Origin: Arthrobotrys musiformis
Taxonomy: Eukaryota; Ascomycota; Orbiliomycetes; Orbiliales; Orbiliaceae
Assembly (NCBI GenBank): GCA_036971715.1
Contig: JAVHJL010000008.1
Span: 310,001-374,000, forward strand
Length of the DNA: 64,000 nt
Direction of reading: 5' to 3'
Below the pieces are notes generated by a model that searched no databases, was not told the origin of the DNA, and saw only the letters and a program-made list of their open reading frames with translations. The translations under genes were made by a program, and so were the position numbers. Shown piece after piece: positions 10,673 through 22,257 of this stretch (its first letter is position 1; each line of letters opens with the position of its first letter).

Positions 10673-12458
10673 ATGAAGTCCTCGATCTTTACCTGGACGG
10701 CTTCAGCCCTCTTCTCCCTCGCGGCCGCCGCCCCAGGCAATGGCCATAATAATAATAATAACCATAATAGCCCTCTCTACAAGTTCCAGCAGAAATGCAA
10801 TCGTCTTGCACAATCGTTCCGTCCAGACGCCAATACTCAAGTCCTGATCGCCCAGTACCTCCCCACTGGCGCAAATGTCACAAACCCAGATAGCCATCCG
10901 ACGTGCCAGGGCAGGCCTTCGACGACCCTTTTGGCCGACATGTGTCGGTTGAGACTGAAGATAAAGACCAGCGCTACCTCTGAGGTGGTGATGGAAGCCT
11001 GGATGCCACTTGATTGGAAGAAGGGCAGGTATCTGATGCTCGGAAATGGAGGGCTTGGAGGATGTAGGTTCCTATCCTATACAAGCTGCTATATATCGGT
11101 ACCATTTGCTAATCCCGCTGCTCTTGTGAATAGGCATCGCGTACTCGGATATGGCCTTCACTACTTGGATGGGATTTGCAACTATCGGTCATAATAACGG
11201 ACACTTCGGCCTTACTGGTGAACCATTCCTCAATAACCCCGCCGTCGTCGAAGATTTTTCGTATAGAGCGTATGTTATGCACCCCTTTAGAATCCTTTCC
11301 GGGGGTATTACCTAACAGCTAACATCACTTTGATACAAACATAGTCTCAAAACGGTCACCAAGACCGGGAAAAAGGCTGTGAGGCACTTATACAGCACCT
11401 CCGTCAAAAAATCCTACTATTTAGGCTGCTCGGCTGGCGGCCGTCAAGGTCTCAAAGCCGCTCAAGATTTCCCTGAAGAGTACGATGGGATTGTTGTCGG
11501 AGCACCCGCGATTGATTGGAACGCCCTTGTTGCCTCCCAGGCACATTACTACAAGATCTCTGGTGATCCCAATGCCGCAGGATACCTTACTGGTGCCCAG
11601 TGGAGTGCCATGCGTAATGAGATTCTCGCCCAGTGTGATGGTCTCGACGGTGTCGTGGATGGAGTTATTGAGGAACCCAGGGGCTGCAACCCACGGTTCG
11701 AGGAACTGATGTGTGCCGCCGGCCAAACGTGGGCTTCTCACAGCTGTCTGACGGCAGCGCAAGTCTCCACCGTCCGCAAATTTTTCGAACCGATGTATGG
11801 TCGTGATGGCAACCTCGTCTTCCCACGATTTGACCCCGGCGTACAACCAAACTCCGATTACTACGACGGAGAACCACCATCAATCGCAGACGAGTGGTAC
11901 AAATACGCAGTCTTCAACGATCCCAACTGGGACCTTGGTGCACAATACTCTTTGGACATGGTTCAGACGACCATGAACCAGGATCTGTATAACATCTCTA
12001 CTTGGAAAGACCTGACGAAGCTCAAGCAATCGGGACATAAGCTCCTCGCTTATCACGGTCTTGAAGATCCTGTCATCAACTCCGAGAATACGTACAGATA
12101 CTACGAAAATGTCTCCAGAAGCATGTCTTTAACTTCTGCCGAGCTCGATCCGTTCTTCAGATACTTCCCGATCCCGGGCGCTTCCCATTGCTGGGGTGGT
12201 TCGGGTAATTGGTATGTTGGTGCTACATCGCAAATTAGCAGAGTATTCGGAGCGACCACCATCCCAACGGAGGGAGGTGTGTTGATGAGCATGGTTAAAT
12301 GGGTCGAGCAAGGCGTTGCACCCGAAAGAATCGTCGGACGAAAATTAGACATTCCGACAGGCGCACAGGCTAGCATCAAGCTGCACTGCAAGTGGCCCAA
12401 GAAGAATGTCTATCTGGGAGGGAACGCTAATGCGCAGGAAAGTTGGGGGTGCCAGTAA
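10673..12458 (+). CDS. Tannase/feruloyl esterase family, secreted
   Basis: There are three exons: 10673-11063, 11134-11269 and 11345-12458. The introns are 70 and 75 nt with in-phase joins, giving 546 residues. An N-terminal signal peptide ends at about AAAAPG and is followed by an Asn/His-rich linker from an AAT repeat. The hallmark segments are present in order: GGLGGC, DMAFTTWMGFATIG..NNGH, PFLNNPAVVEDFSYRA, and the nucleophile elbow GCSAGGRQG (Cys204-Ser205). The acid is Asp417 in HGLEDP, and His457-Cys458 lies in ASHCWGG. This is the CS-D-HC arrangement known for the family, in which the two cysteines next to the catalytic residues pair. It hydrolyses ester bonds of gallate- or hydroxycinnamate-decorated plant polymers outside the cell. 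Tannase versus feruloyl esterase specificity cannot be told from sequence by eye. Confidence 0.93.
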
Positions 12459-12750
12459 ATTCTATATATATAATGTATAGCTTCGTGCTCCCTCAAAGCT
12501 TCGGAAGCATATCGATGATAAATGATAATGAATTTCAATATTAACGGTCAGATGGAGACACTATTTCAGGGAATACGTAGCGCTACTATAATTCGGCCGT
12601 CGTTTCCGCCTTAGCTCTCCTATACGATATTGTATGTACGTGAGTTATTGCAGTATTCTACAGGTATTTGCGGGGTGCTTCCCAAATATATACAATCTTC
12701 ATCTCGATCTCAGGTTCCCAAAAACATCTATGGTACCGCTGCGCTACCCT

Positions 12751-13337
12751 CTAAACACGAGCAGGCCTAGTGGGCAACCTAGTAACAATTGGTGGGCCGG
12801 TCCACTTGCTAGGACATGGTGGCGGTGTAAAAGTCGGTGTGGGAATACCAGGGCAAGCAGGGAAGCATCCGCCGTACATCTGTCCACACTCATTGATGGC
12901 ATCCACGCAGAGATGGATATCGCACTCCTTCGGCGTGGGTGTGGGGCACGGCGGTGGAGAGAATGTGGGCGTAGGGGAATCGGGGCAGGCGGGGAAGCAG
13001 CCGCCGTACATCATTCCGCACTCGTTTACACCATCATAGCAGAGGGAGATCGTGCAAGGCTTTTTGGGAGTGGTAGTTGTGGGTCGTGGGGTTGGCTGGT
13101 TTTCGTATGTTAGCCATTATGGTTTATGCTAATGAGGGAATGAGAGCTTAAGAGGGGCCATACAAGTTTGGTGATAGTGGTTTGAGTGGATCTAGTCGTT
13201 GGTGTCCACTTGGTGGTTGTACGAGTTGTAGGTTTGAACACAGTCGTAGTTCTTGGAGTCGGTTGAGCTGAAGGCGGGACTACTCCTGCAGCCGCAAGAG
13301 CAGTGAAGAGGGCGAGAGTGAGGTATTGTAGCTGCAT
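12751..13337 (-). CDS. Secreted Cys-rich protein with two identical-spacing repeats
   Basis: On the minus strand, exon 1 is 13337-13164 and exon 2 is 13095-12751. The 68-nt intron (GTATGG donor, GGCTAAC branch site, CCAG acceptor) joins in phase 0, giving 172 residues. A signal peptide (LALFTALAAAG) is followed by a Thr/Pro-rich stalk, likely O-glycosylated. Two copies of a six-Cys module with the same spacing follow, C-x4-C-x6-C-x6-C-x3-C-x12-C. Each contains NECG..YGGCFPACP and a TPTF.PPPCP tail. The protein has no GPI-like hydrophobic tail. It resembles fungal secreted cysteine-rich wall-associated or effector-type proteins in general architecture. Its function is unknown. It lies tail to tail with the tannase gene, 292 bp apart. 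Confidence 0.8.
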
Positions 13338-15100
13338 TTTAATATATGTGGATAATTATTGTCCTCTTCGGATATCTCTGAGCAGCAAAAGATAGATCTA
13401 TTTCAATTTTTAGAGTATAGAGAGCACTAGAGGTAGTTGAGGAGGGCTGGGAATAAGAGCTATGGATGTGGTCGAAAACAATACACAATAATGGAAGGGA
13501 TCATCTTGTTTTTATATTAAATTTCCTCAAGCTAACATGAAGCTGAAATATGTGAGTGTACCGCGATACAGGGTAGCTTGGGATTCAGCTGAAAGCCCAT
13601 GTTCCATCGAGAAAAAGTCCATGGATGTGGAGCTGAAAGTTGAGGCAGGCAGATAACGGGATATGATTTTCACCGGGCAGGAGCTACGGGAATTGTTACG
13701 CTTTGGGGCTCTGAGACAATCATGCAAGTGGAGGGCAAGGATTAATTTTTGTCCCTGACTGGGGTCCGGGGTGGGCACCGGGCGGTTCTAGAAGCTCGAT
13801 AGTGCGTTCGGGGATATGAGCTTATTCGGTAGAACCAAGCTTTTTAATCAAAAACAGCTGATTACATTGATAAGATAATGACTCTCGCCTTTAATTTTAG
13901 CAATAGCCTCAATGTTAAACCTCCTTTGCTACTATCACAACGGTCCCTGAGCCGCCCTTATATCGCTATAGGTCCTCTGAGCTCGTTTTTCAGCACGCTC
14001 CGCTACGCACAATTAGCCACGGAGGAGTACATAGATACGCGTATGATTTTTTGAGCTTCTCAGAGCAGCCGGCGCTCAAATACTCCATCTGTCACACTAC
14101 TGTCCTAGATATCTACCTGCTCGATTTTCTAATTGACCATATGTGAATATTCGGACCCCCCAGTTTGTATCCAACTACGCCAAAACCCTAAACGCTCTAC
14201 AGGGGATCAAGCTACTGCAGGAACTTCAGCTTCGGCCATGAACAAAAGGGAATTTAAACCCTGCATCTGGTATTAAGGCACTGTGCAAAGAGTCCTCACG
14301 AGCTACTTATGATCTCTTCGAGCTCCCTAAATCAATTTCCAATGTTACACACACCCCAAAACCAAGACAACAAGAACAAGGAAATGCCGGTATGGGAATA
14401 TGTCAAAATACCTTCTATTCTCTCACTAGCGCTAAATAGGGGTGACGGGGAGACTTTAACTGAGATTTTGCTAATCGGATCGTGGTGTTGGGGAGATCCC
14501 AATGTGGTATGCTGACGCGTGGCTGGGCAGCCGCTAGCGCTGGAGCACACTGCTGGGCAATTGCTTCAGGTCATGGGACTCATATGAATTTCTAGGTTCT
14601 GCAGGAGGGGGGCCCGACTGGGGCCCAATCGACATGCTCTTAGTAAGAAATGTGGTTGCAAAATCCGAAATTTCAAGTTCTTCGCGAAATTTATGAATGA
14701 CCCTATCCACAGTCTACAGTCCTGCAGTACGTGCTGATGCTAGGTACGTTCGAAGTGTCTCCTACCAGGTGCGTTGTGGGAGGTGCACAAAAGTGGTATT
14801 TTATCACCATTGTGCTACGGGTCTAAGCAGCGACTTAGCTTAGCTTAGGTACCTATCATTCAATGCATCGTCCTAACGCATAGCCCTCTGACATGTTTGG
14901 GCCCTATATAGCGAGCTAATATCTGATAATAACTGGAGATCAGGGTTAGTTGACGGTATAGTAGTCGGATTTCTCCCGCATTTCTAGCCCTAACAAAACG
15001 TACCACAGATCCCCCAACACAGAGCCAACTACTAGGTCTATAGGGCCTTGTTTTTGTAAATTTTACTAGAGGCTGCTCTGCAAGCTGCGCAGCACTTAAA
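13338..15100. other. Gene-poor region
   Basis: The first 150 bases are the upstream region of the Cys-rich gene. The short frames present (for example 13527-13778 minus and 14309-14515 plus) have no domains or signals. I see no other structure until the inverted-repeat element begins. Confidence 0.4.
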
Positions 15101-15540
15101 CCCGACTGAAATAATACTGAACTGTGAATGGCTAACTGCAATTATTGAATTATTTATTTAATAAATTTTATATCTTTGGGTTTTTATTTTTTAGTTGAGG
15201 CTTTTTTGGGGCTTCTTCTTTAAAGTTTGGGTTTAAGATATTTAGTAGTTATATATAAATTTAATTATGGTTGTTGGTAGGTTGGTAGGTTGGTAGGTTG
15301 GTTGGTTGGTTGGAGCTTAGGTTATTAGGTAGGCTGGGTCTAGGCCGAAATCTAGGTTAGAAGGTAGGCTGGTTGGTAGGCTGTTATATGGTAGTAATGA
15401 TGATGAATGCCAAGAAATGTTAAGAGAAACAATATTTTTTTTGTATGGGAAATTGAGGTTTTCTACAGCTTTTTTTGCTGGGAAAGGGTGCGGCTCGGGC
15501 AGACAGGGTAGTTCAGTAGAGACCCTCCTTTTCAGTCGGG
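15101..15540. mobile_element. Miniature inverted-repeat element, copy 1
   Basis: This 440-bp segment begins CCCGACTGAA and ends TTCAGTCGGG, a perfect 10-bp terminal inverted repeat. Inside is a GGTTGGTAGG-type tandem array at about 15266-15315. Near the right end is a conserved tract (AAACAATA then a T run, TATGGGAAATT). The right-end tract recurs near 17235 and 61590, and the left flank (CACTTAAA) is shared with other copies. There is no coding capacity, so it is non-autonomous if mobile. I could not identify a target-site duplication with confidence, and the true borders may lie slightly outside. Confidence 0.6.
15266..15315 (+). repeat. GGTTGGTA tandem array
   Basis: There are about six head-to-tail copies of GGTTGGTA or GGTTGG. 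The strand is rich in GG pairs. It is internal to inverted-repeat element 1. The complement of the same unit fills element 2. Confidence 0.75.
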
Positions 15541-16844
15541 CAAAGACATCTGTGGCTGATAGAATTCAAGAAGCTTCTCGGAACTAAGAAGCCAATATTT
15601 CTCCGAGCAATGGTGAGCACTTGGCAATGATATCGCTCAGGGAAACATTGGTGTAGACGTAATTAATTATAACCAGCTCTGAAGCCGCGACGTTTTGATT
15701 TTGCTGCCAACTCTTTTTGGGCGCTTGCCTATTTGGTGGGAGACTTTCCAACATATTTCAACGCAATCTATTCAAGATCATCAAGAGCGCAGACATTTTC
15801 ATGTGATCGCGTGTAAGTTCCAATACTTTTATATCAAGAAATCCTCAAAGTACGAAATCACTATCTAGCTCTCTACTGCATCATTTTGGTCTCCCAAATA
15901 CAACAAGGAGACACCACAGCGGGCCGGGTTCAGACCTAGACACATGGATACACAAACGCATTGCCGGGCCAGCCTTCGACACACGCACAATATATCAATC
16001 TACCATCCATTCAAAAGAATGGAAGCTGGATTTTAAACATTGCAAGATAACTAAAGGATAACGAGCCCAAGAGCAATTCAGGCGTCCCGACTCACTGTCA
16101 CCTCAAGCATATGGTAGCCAATGAATTTTGCCAATATACAAGTTTTAAAGCATGATATATTGCCCAGCTACATACTGAGCGCCCCGCAGCGGGATACAGT
16201 TATAACGCAATACCAGCCGGGCTTGACGCGTTTGGAGACCTATATACACAGTTGCTCGATTTCAAAGGGCTTCTACCTTCAACCATGTAAACATGTATCG
16301 GTATTATATACATCTACAACGCACATATCCACCCCATTCATATATCTAGTTTGTAGTCCGTAATTATCTCATCTTCGCATGAATATCGTGATAGGGAGGA
16401 CGCTAGGACTCGAGCTGTAGTGAGCTCTCAGCCCCGTCAGCGTGCCGAATAGCGGGGCTCTCATTCGTTATTTTGATCAGAATATCGCCATAGACTTATT
16501 ACGAGACCACCATAGACGGGTATGAAGGCTTCAGGATGAGCCGTCTTTGCATAAACGCGCATTTAATCCATGTCCCAAAGACATCCGTACCTCAATTAAC
16601 CTGGAAATCGGCCTTCGGCAAAGCACATAAGAAGACTTGATCAAGTAGAAGCCAACAAACCCTGCAGCGGAACTCCCGTCACGCATATCCGGATATGATT
16701 ATGGAAGACGGGAAAGAGTATGCCATATTGACTTAAGTGCTCTTGCAACTGTTCGATGATTCACAAAGGAACCGCATACGGTATGTTAGGAAGGCATCCA
16801 TAAGTATATACTTGCAACAGTAGGTGCCTACGGCACCACTGAAA
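15541..16844. other. Gene-poor spacer between two inverted-repeat elements
   Basis: No gene is supported. The frame at 16121-16363 (80 codons) begins with ATG but has no signal peptide, domain or convincing composition. Confidence 0.4.
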
Positions 16845-17313
16845 CCCGACTGCCTGGCCTTCATTATTAGTAGTTGCGTAGGCCGGAACGTAGATATTAG
16901 TTATTCAAGGCTTAAGTTCAAGCCTAGGCGCCTACGTCCCGGCAAGCATATTTACATTTTATTCTACGTTCCAACGTTACAACCCACCTAACAGCCTACC
17001 AGCCGACCTACTAACCGGCCTACCTACTAACCAGCCTGCCTACTAACCAACTTACTTACCAGCTAACCTACTTACTAGCTGTCCTACCTACTAGCTTATT
17101 AATGAGCTTCCCTACCAACCTATTTACTGGTTTGCTTCCAGTCTACTTACCAGTTTATTTACTAGCCTACCTACCAACCTACCTATTTACCACCTAATAA
17201 TTTCAAAGCTGTTCAAAACATAGAACTTTCTAGAAAAAACAATACATTTTGGTACCTTCCCCCCTGGGGGGGGGATTTACCTAAGTACATAAAGGCCCCG
17301 ACTTGCAGTCGGG
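16845..17313. mobile_element. Miniature inverted-repeat element, copy 2
   Basis: This 469-bp segment starts CCCGACTGC and ends GCAGTCGGG (9-bp perfect inverted ends). The left flank (CACTGAAA) resembles that of copy 1 (CACTTAAA). The interior holds a degenerate CCTACCTACTAACC array (about 16978-17195), which is the reverse complement of the array unit in copy 1. The right end carries the shared AAAAAACAATACATTTT tract. The right terminus itself can fold (CCCGAC-TTGCA-GTCGGG). There is no coding capacity. Confidence 0.55.
16978..17195 (+). repeat. Degenerate CCTACCTACTAACC tandem array
   Basis: About 20 imperfect units of the CCTACC(A/T)ACTAACC type cover roughly 215 bp. The units have drifted in sequence and length, so the array is old or decaying. 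Confidence 0.75.
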
Positions 17314-20300
17314 CATAGGGGAGGAAAGAGCCGTCTGGTTCATCACCATCCGTCCAAACTAGATCGACCGGACTATCTCTACCCAACATATAACACCACT
17401 TTTTAATTTTCTCACACTTTGACTACTAACCAACGTAGGGAGTTACACAAATATGACGAAAACAACTGGGTCAAGCTAGTTCAAGTCGTTGAGGAGTTGG
17501 GGGGCCTCCGAGGCTCTTAAATCATCACTTGAGACGAACCCGCGCGAAGAAGATCTCGATCTCGAGACTTTTGGAAGCTTCAGAGATTCCGAGCCACTGA
17601 CTCTGCAGGTTTTGGGGCGTGGGCCTGTCTTATTCTTCCGCACCAGCGATCGCAAGGGCCACGGCCGCGGCATGCCGTGTTGAAAGCGGCATCTACGGTG
17701 GTATTTTGAGTGATATGGACAGTCCCCAACTGAAACTCTGCCGATGTGAAGACATGTTCGCCGTGTTTGAAGTTTGCCTCAATCGTGTGAACGTCGTGGG
17801 GGAGATCGAGGAGGGGACCATGATAATGAGAAGGGAATCTGAACGAGAAGCTGACGCTTGTCATTTTGTCTGTGTGAATTTAGGACTATGGCATGAACAG
17901 CTACTAAGGTAGCAGTAAGGAATTGTCACTAGGTAAGAAGTACAATTTTAATGACGATGTGAGTGGGTAGGAGACTTGAGTGAAGCATCTGCAGAGAACT
18001 GCGTGGGACCCTCCTTGAGTATCCCTTGATCAATTGAACAATCATAATCGGCTTAGTATTCTATCGTCGCGAGAGTTGGTATCGACGCATCACGCATATT
18101 CTACTAGGAGGCAAACTGCTAACTATCCAGCCCACGCACGCTAAGTGCAACGGCCGCAGAATCCACCGGTGGTATACAGACCTAAACCGAGCCCGATGTT
18201 GCTAGATGAATGAGTATCTGTCCAGAAGAGTTGCAGCGTAGTAATCAATGCTAAGCCGGCTATTTACAAGATTTTATGGGGTGATGTTGCATGGGTATCT
18301 ATAGCCTCGTGTCGAAATACTTCAGTGCGGGGGGTACCATGTAAGTACTAAAATTACTTGACGAATCGTCGATTCTGGGGCGTGTGGTTCTATAGCAGCA
18401 TCTTGACGACGAGATAAACCAAGCGGCACCTACCACTCCCTTTTTCAATCAAACGCACGTGTTCCCAGAATCCTCGTCCAAACGGAGTAGTATCTTGGTT
18501 TTCCACCCATCCACGTATGCATTCAGGCACGCGCGATGCATTTATGTAAACATCCGTGTACATATATATATGTAGACCCCGGAAATTATCAACAGCAATT
18601 TGTCATGGTATTAAAACAATATCCTAATACCGAGTCGCATTATATATGCAATAGTGCGGGGGTCAGAAGTCGACTTGGAAAGGTTCACAGGCGATCAAAG
18701 AGTACAATATATCACATTAATCTTGTATTAAAACGCTTCGGCTGGTGGAAGAACTTGATACAACGGGTTTTGATAACAGAGAATTCTGCCACACAGAATA
18801 CAGCGTTTTGCCGTACATTTGATTATTTTTCGAAAGCTTTTGAAAGTGTATTTCGTTAAGCTTTGAATGACAAAACCCATCTATCAGGAGTAAAATCTGA
18901 AAAATCGAGAGTGCATACATTGGTCTTGTATATTAACCGAATATTTTGACACATCCGACGAAGGCAAAGGAGTGTGTATGATTCTGGACCACTCTGGGCG
19001 AGGCTGGGTACGAGACTATATGATTCCAAGGCCTCGACTAGTCGATTTGATGTATTGGGTGAGTCGACCTCCTGCCGCCAGCAACGGTATTAACCCAATA
19101 TCCCAATCGAAGAACCTCTTCTACAGTTATTCTGTGATATCCAGTTCCTATAGGTTAAGGTATATCATATCTTACACTGGAGGGTCTAGGAGGTGCCTAC
19201 GCTCCGAGCTCCCAAATACACCTATCCCGCCCACTAGCTATCGGGCCGACTCTAACAACAGGCGCCATCATCACGGTCACAATATTTGACAATTTGTGTT
19301 GGGTATTCAGAAATCCAACAACATTACAACGCACATCCACTTTCTAAGACCGACAACACACAACCGTTCTCGAAATTCTCGAGGGCTCCCTCAACCGCAC
19401 TCAATTGCTCAACTGGCCAATATTAACCCCGGCATCCCTATTAGCCCTGTATGGTGTAGGGAAGGATGCGTTTTCTACGGATTTCGCTGGATTCGAGGCT
19501 ACGGATTTCGAAGTTGTTTTAAACACTTTACAATTGCAAAACGTGAAATTTTAAAGTTTGTAAAGCGGATCTAAAAACCTGGTATGTGCACTCCAAACAT
19601 CGGTCGATACTGGTCTTCGCTTGTATGCAATTTGCCTTCTCTCCGGATCCGTTTTCACTTTCATATCTGACTTCCTTTGTCGCTTTTTCGCTCGGAGGCA
19701 AATTCTGCCAACTAGAGCCTCCTGCGCGTTCATATTATCGCTGTGCATTCTGGATCTGGGCACATCTCCAAACATCCGACTGTCCTGGAAAACGGCTTCC
19801 TTGGCAGATTAAGTTTGTTCAAGGCCTGGTTTGGGGTGAAATTATTCAGGCAAAAGATACGCAGCCTATAGCCACCTACCGAGCGGGTGTTCCTCAACGC
19901 TAAGGTATAACGTTATTTAGTCTCCGATTGTGCATTGGCTTTGGTTACGGCCCCACAAATCCTACTCTTGTCTGCGGTCGCATCCATGATAAGAATATTC
20001 CACGTCTACAACACAATTACTCACCCAGCCAGCATGGATCTGTAGATTCGGCACCCCGGAATCGAATATACCCTAGAAAGTGTGTGACTAGTTCTATCGA
20101 TTGAATTTTCCCACGTGGTACAACAATAGAAAGCTTAGAGGCTCATTGAGAATTAAAAAATCCCACGAGGTGTATTGTTCAGTCGCTTTTTTTTCTCCTG
20201 CCGAGAAAGTATCGGTAGGCAACAGCTAATCCCTGTAAGCTCCTCATCCAAATCGGGCAAGCCAACGATTCGGCACCTTCGCCTGAGTGGCCGCCAGCGC

Positions 20301-20736
20301 TACACCTGAACAGCTCTACAGCTTATTGCAAATGACATGACAATTGATAATTGTCTTTGCATTGTTACGCAAATAACGATAGGCTGGCTGGCATAAGTAG
20401 GCGTCTAGATTTGCGATTCCCTTTCGAAGCTTCCTATTGTTGTTGTACGACGAATGTGGACGTGGGGCTGACAACTGGCTCGCATTGCGCACTTGCGTTC
20501 ATCGAGGGAGTTATCGCTACCTTCCGCATTTGTCTAGCATCGTGATGTGGTTGAGGATATTTTCTACCTCGTGAGGAGTATCGATAATGCGCATTAAAAA
20601 GTATTGACGATCTTGTATAAATACTGTACAGCGGTCGCAGAGCCCTTGTTTCGTTTCTGTTGAAAAGCATCAAGTCAAAGAAATAGTAATCATAATATTG
20701 GGGAAGACAGAAGGGCGTCTTGATATACCTGTTAAG
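17314..20736. other. Gene-poor region, promoter of the EEP hydrolase at its end
   Basis: I support no gene. The minus-strand frame 17864-17580 begins with ATG and has protein-like composition, but it ends without a recognisable domain and may be a gene relic. A segment at 18985-19016 matches one at 33545-33573 (see findings). The last 130 bases include a TATA box. Confidence 0.4.
20616..20623 (+). promoter_or_regulatory. TATA box (TATAAATA) of the EEP hydrolase gene
   Basis: TATAAATA lies 121 bp upstream of the chosen ATG at 20737. Its position supports that start over the in-frame TTG at 20698. Confidence 0.5.
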
Positions 20737-22257
20737 ATGCTATTCTCTTCTATCCTGTCGACGGCCCTGTCCGTTCTTTCCATCACTTTACCCCTCGTCC
20801 ACGCCGTCCCAACGTCCTCCGAGGCACAACAAGGATCGCTTGCCGTAATCGGTGGCGCTGAAGAACTTACATTCTCCTACTCCACAACCGAGCCCGCCAA
20901 AAATAATTGGATAGGAATCTACCTCGCATCAGGCGGTGGTCCTGTCGAAGAAAAATACGTCTCCAACTCCCTGGCCTGGACGTACGTCCCCGAGGCCGCA
21001 GGCACTGTAAAAGTAGATGTCAGCAGTCTAGAAGCAGGAGAATACATCGCCTTCCTTTTAGCAAAGGATGGGTACAAATGGCTCTCCCAACCCGTTTATG
21101 TTAGCATAAAGGGACGCGGACCGTCGGTGTTTGGGTTCATTGTCGAAAAGGCCACTCTACATAACGCACGCCAAGGAGATGTCTATTCCGCAATGATTTC
21201 TGGCCTGGTGACTTCAGGTTTCAAGCCTGTTTTTGATAAACTGTCGGGAGATGGTTGGGTTAATGTCAATAGCGACGGGGGAATTTCCGGCACACCCGAT
21301 CGAGCACGAGATGCGGTTGTTACCGTTCGCGCCACCATCCCGACCGGTCAAGCCAGTTTCTTAAAACTCACCATACCGGTAAAACGCTCCGGATCTTCCA
21401 TCGTTCAAGAGCTTAAAGTCATGACATTTAACCTCTGGTGGGGGGGTTCCTACATCAACGACTACCATATCAAGCAAGTCCGTTTCATCGTCGACACAAA
21501 CGTCGACGTTATCGGTCTTCAAGAAGCGCAGGGCGGACATGTAAAGAGGCTTGCTGACGCCTTAGGCTGGTATTTCTGGCAACCAAAGTCCGGAGATCTG
21601 GGGATTATTTCCCGATATCCCATTGTCGGTGATTACGGGCTTGTCAATGCTTCTGGCGGTGTAAGGATTGCGCTTGATGGGACTGCCTCGCAGGTTAACT
21701 TTTGGAACATGCATTTGGGGTACGATCCGTATGGACCGTACGACTTTTGCTTTGATAAAATGAGTGTTGAGAAGGTTTTACAACGAGAGGCACAGTCCGG
21801 CCGTACCCCTCAGATCACAGATACGCTGAAGGCAATGTCGCCACAGATCAAACAGTCTTGGAGTATTCCCGTCATTCTTGTGGGGGACACAAACGCCCCC
21901 TCGCATTTGGATTGGACGGAGAAATTGAGGTCGAGGAACTGCGGATACGCTAATATTCCCTGGCCTACCTCCGTCAAGCCTGCTGAGGTGGGGTTGATTG
22001 ATTCTTTCAGGATTGCCAACCCGGACCCTGGGACTGTACCTGGAGTTACGTGGTCGCCCATTTATCCTTACCACAATGGTGCGTCCGGAAAAGTGGAGCC
22101 GCAGGATAGAATTGATTTTATCTATCATACCGGTAGGTTACAAGTGCTTGACTCGAAGGCTGTTGTGGTCGGGGAACCGAAACCGAAGGGAGCTGGACAT
22201 CAAGATAATGAGTGGACATCGGACCATGCCGTTGTTATTACGACCTACAAATTGTAA
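20737..22257 (+). CDS. Secreted endonuclease/exonuclease/phosphatase-fold hydrolase with Ig-like domains
   Basis: This is a single-exon gene of 506 residues. The ATG at 20737 is chosen because it begins a clear signal peptide (MLFSSILSTALSVLSI...HA). An N-terminal beta domain (residues about 30-125) has WIGIYLA and YIAFLLAKDGYKWL, typical of a beta-sandwich found ahead of extracellular phosphoesterases. A second Ig/cadherin-like domain (about 130-220) contains GGISGTPD. The catalytic EEP (DNase I-like) domain follows. It has FNLWWGG (Asn232), GLQEA (Glu263, metal), GDTNAPSH (Asp384, Asn386), DRIDFIYH (Asp460) and SDHAVV (Asp496-His497). All key residues are present, so it should be active. 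Known substrates in the fold are nucleic acids, sphingomyelin and phosphoinositides. Which one applies here is undetermined. Confidence 0.88.
   Translation: MLFSSILSTALSVLSITLPLVHAVPTSSEAQQGSLAVIGGAEELTFSYSTTEPAKNNWIGIYLASGGGPVEEKYVSNSLAWTYVPEAAGTVKVDVSSLEAGEYIAFLLAKDGYKWLSQPVYVSIKGRGPSVFGFIVEKATLHNARQGDVYSAMISGLVTSGFKPVFDKLSGDGWVNVNSDGGISGTPDRARDAVVTVRATIPTGQASFLKLTIPVKRSGSSIVQELKVMTFNLWWGGSYINDYHIKQVRFIVDTNVDVIGLQEAQGGHVKRLADALGWYFWQPKSGDLGIISRYPIVGDYGLVNASGGVRIALDGTASQVNFWNMHLGYDPYGPYDFCFDKMSVEKVLQREAQSGRTPQITDTLKAMSPQIKQSWSIPVILVGDTNAPSHLDWTEKLRSRNCGYANIPWPTSVKPAEVGLIDSFRIANPDPGTVPGVTWSPIYPYHNGASGKVEPQDRIDFIYHTGRLQVLDSKAVVVGEPKPKGAGHQDNEWTSDHAVVITTYKL

Noticed and set aside
17580..17864. 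94-codon minus-strand frame with protein-like composition
   Set aside because: It has an ATG but no signal peptide, domain or plausible adjoining exon. It may be a gene relic, but the evidence is too thin.
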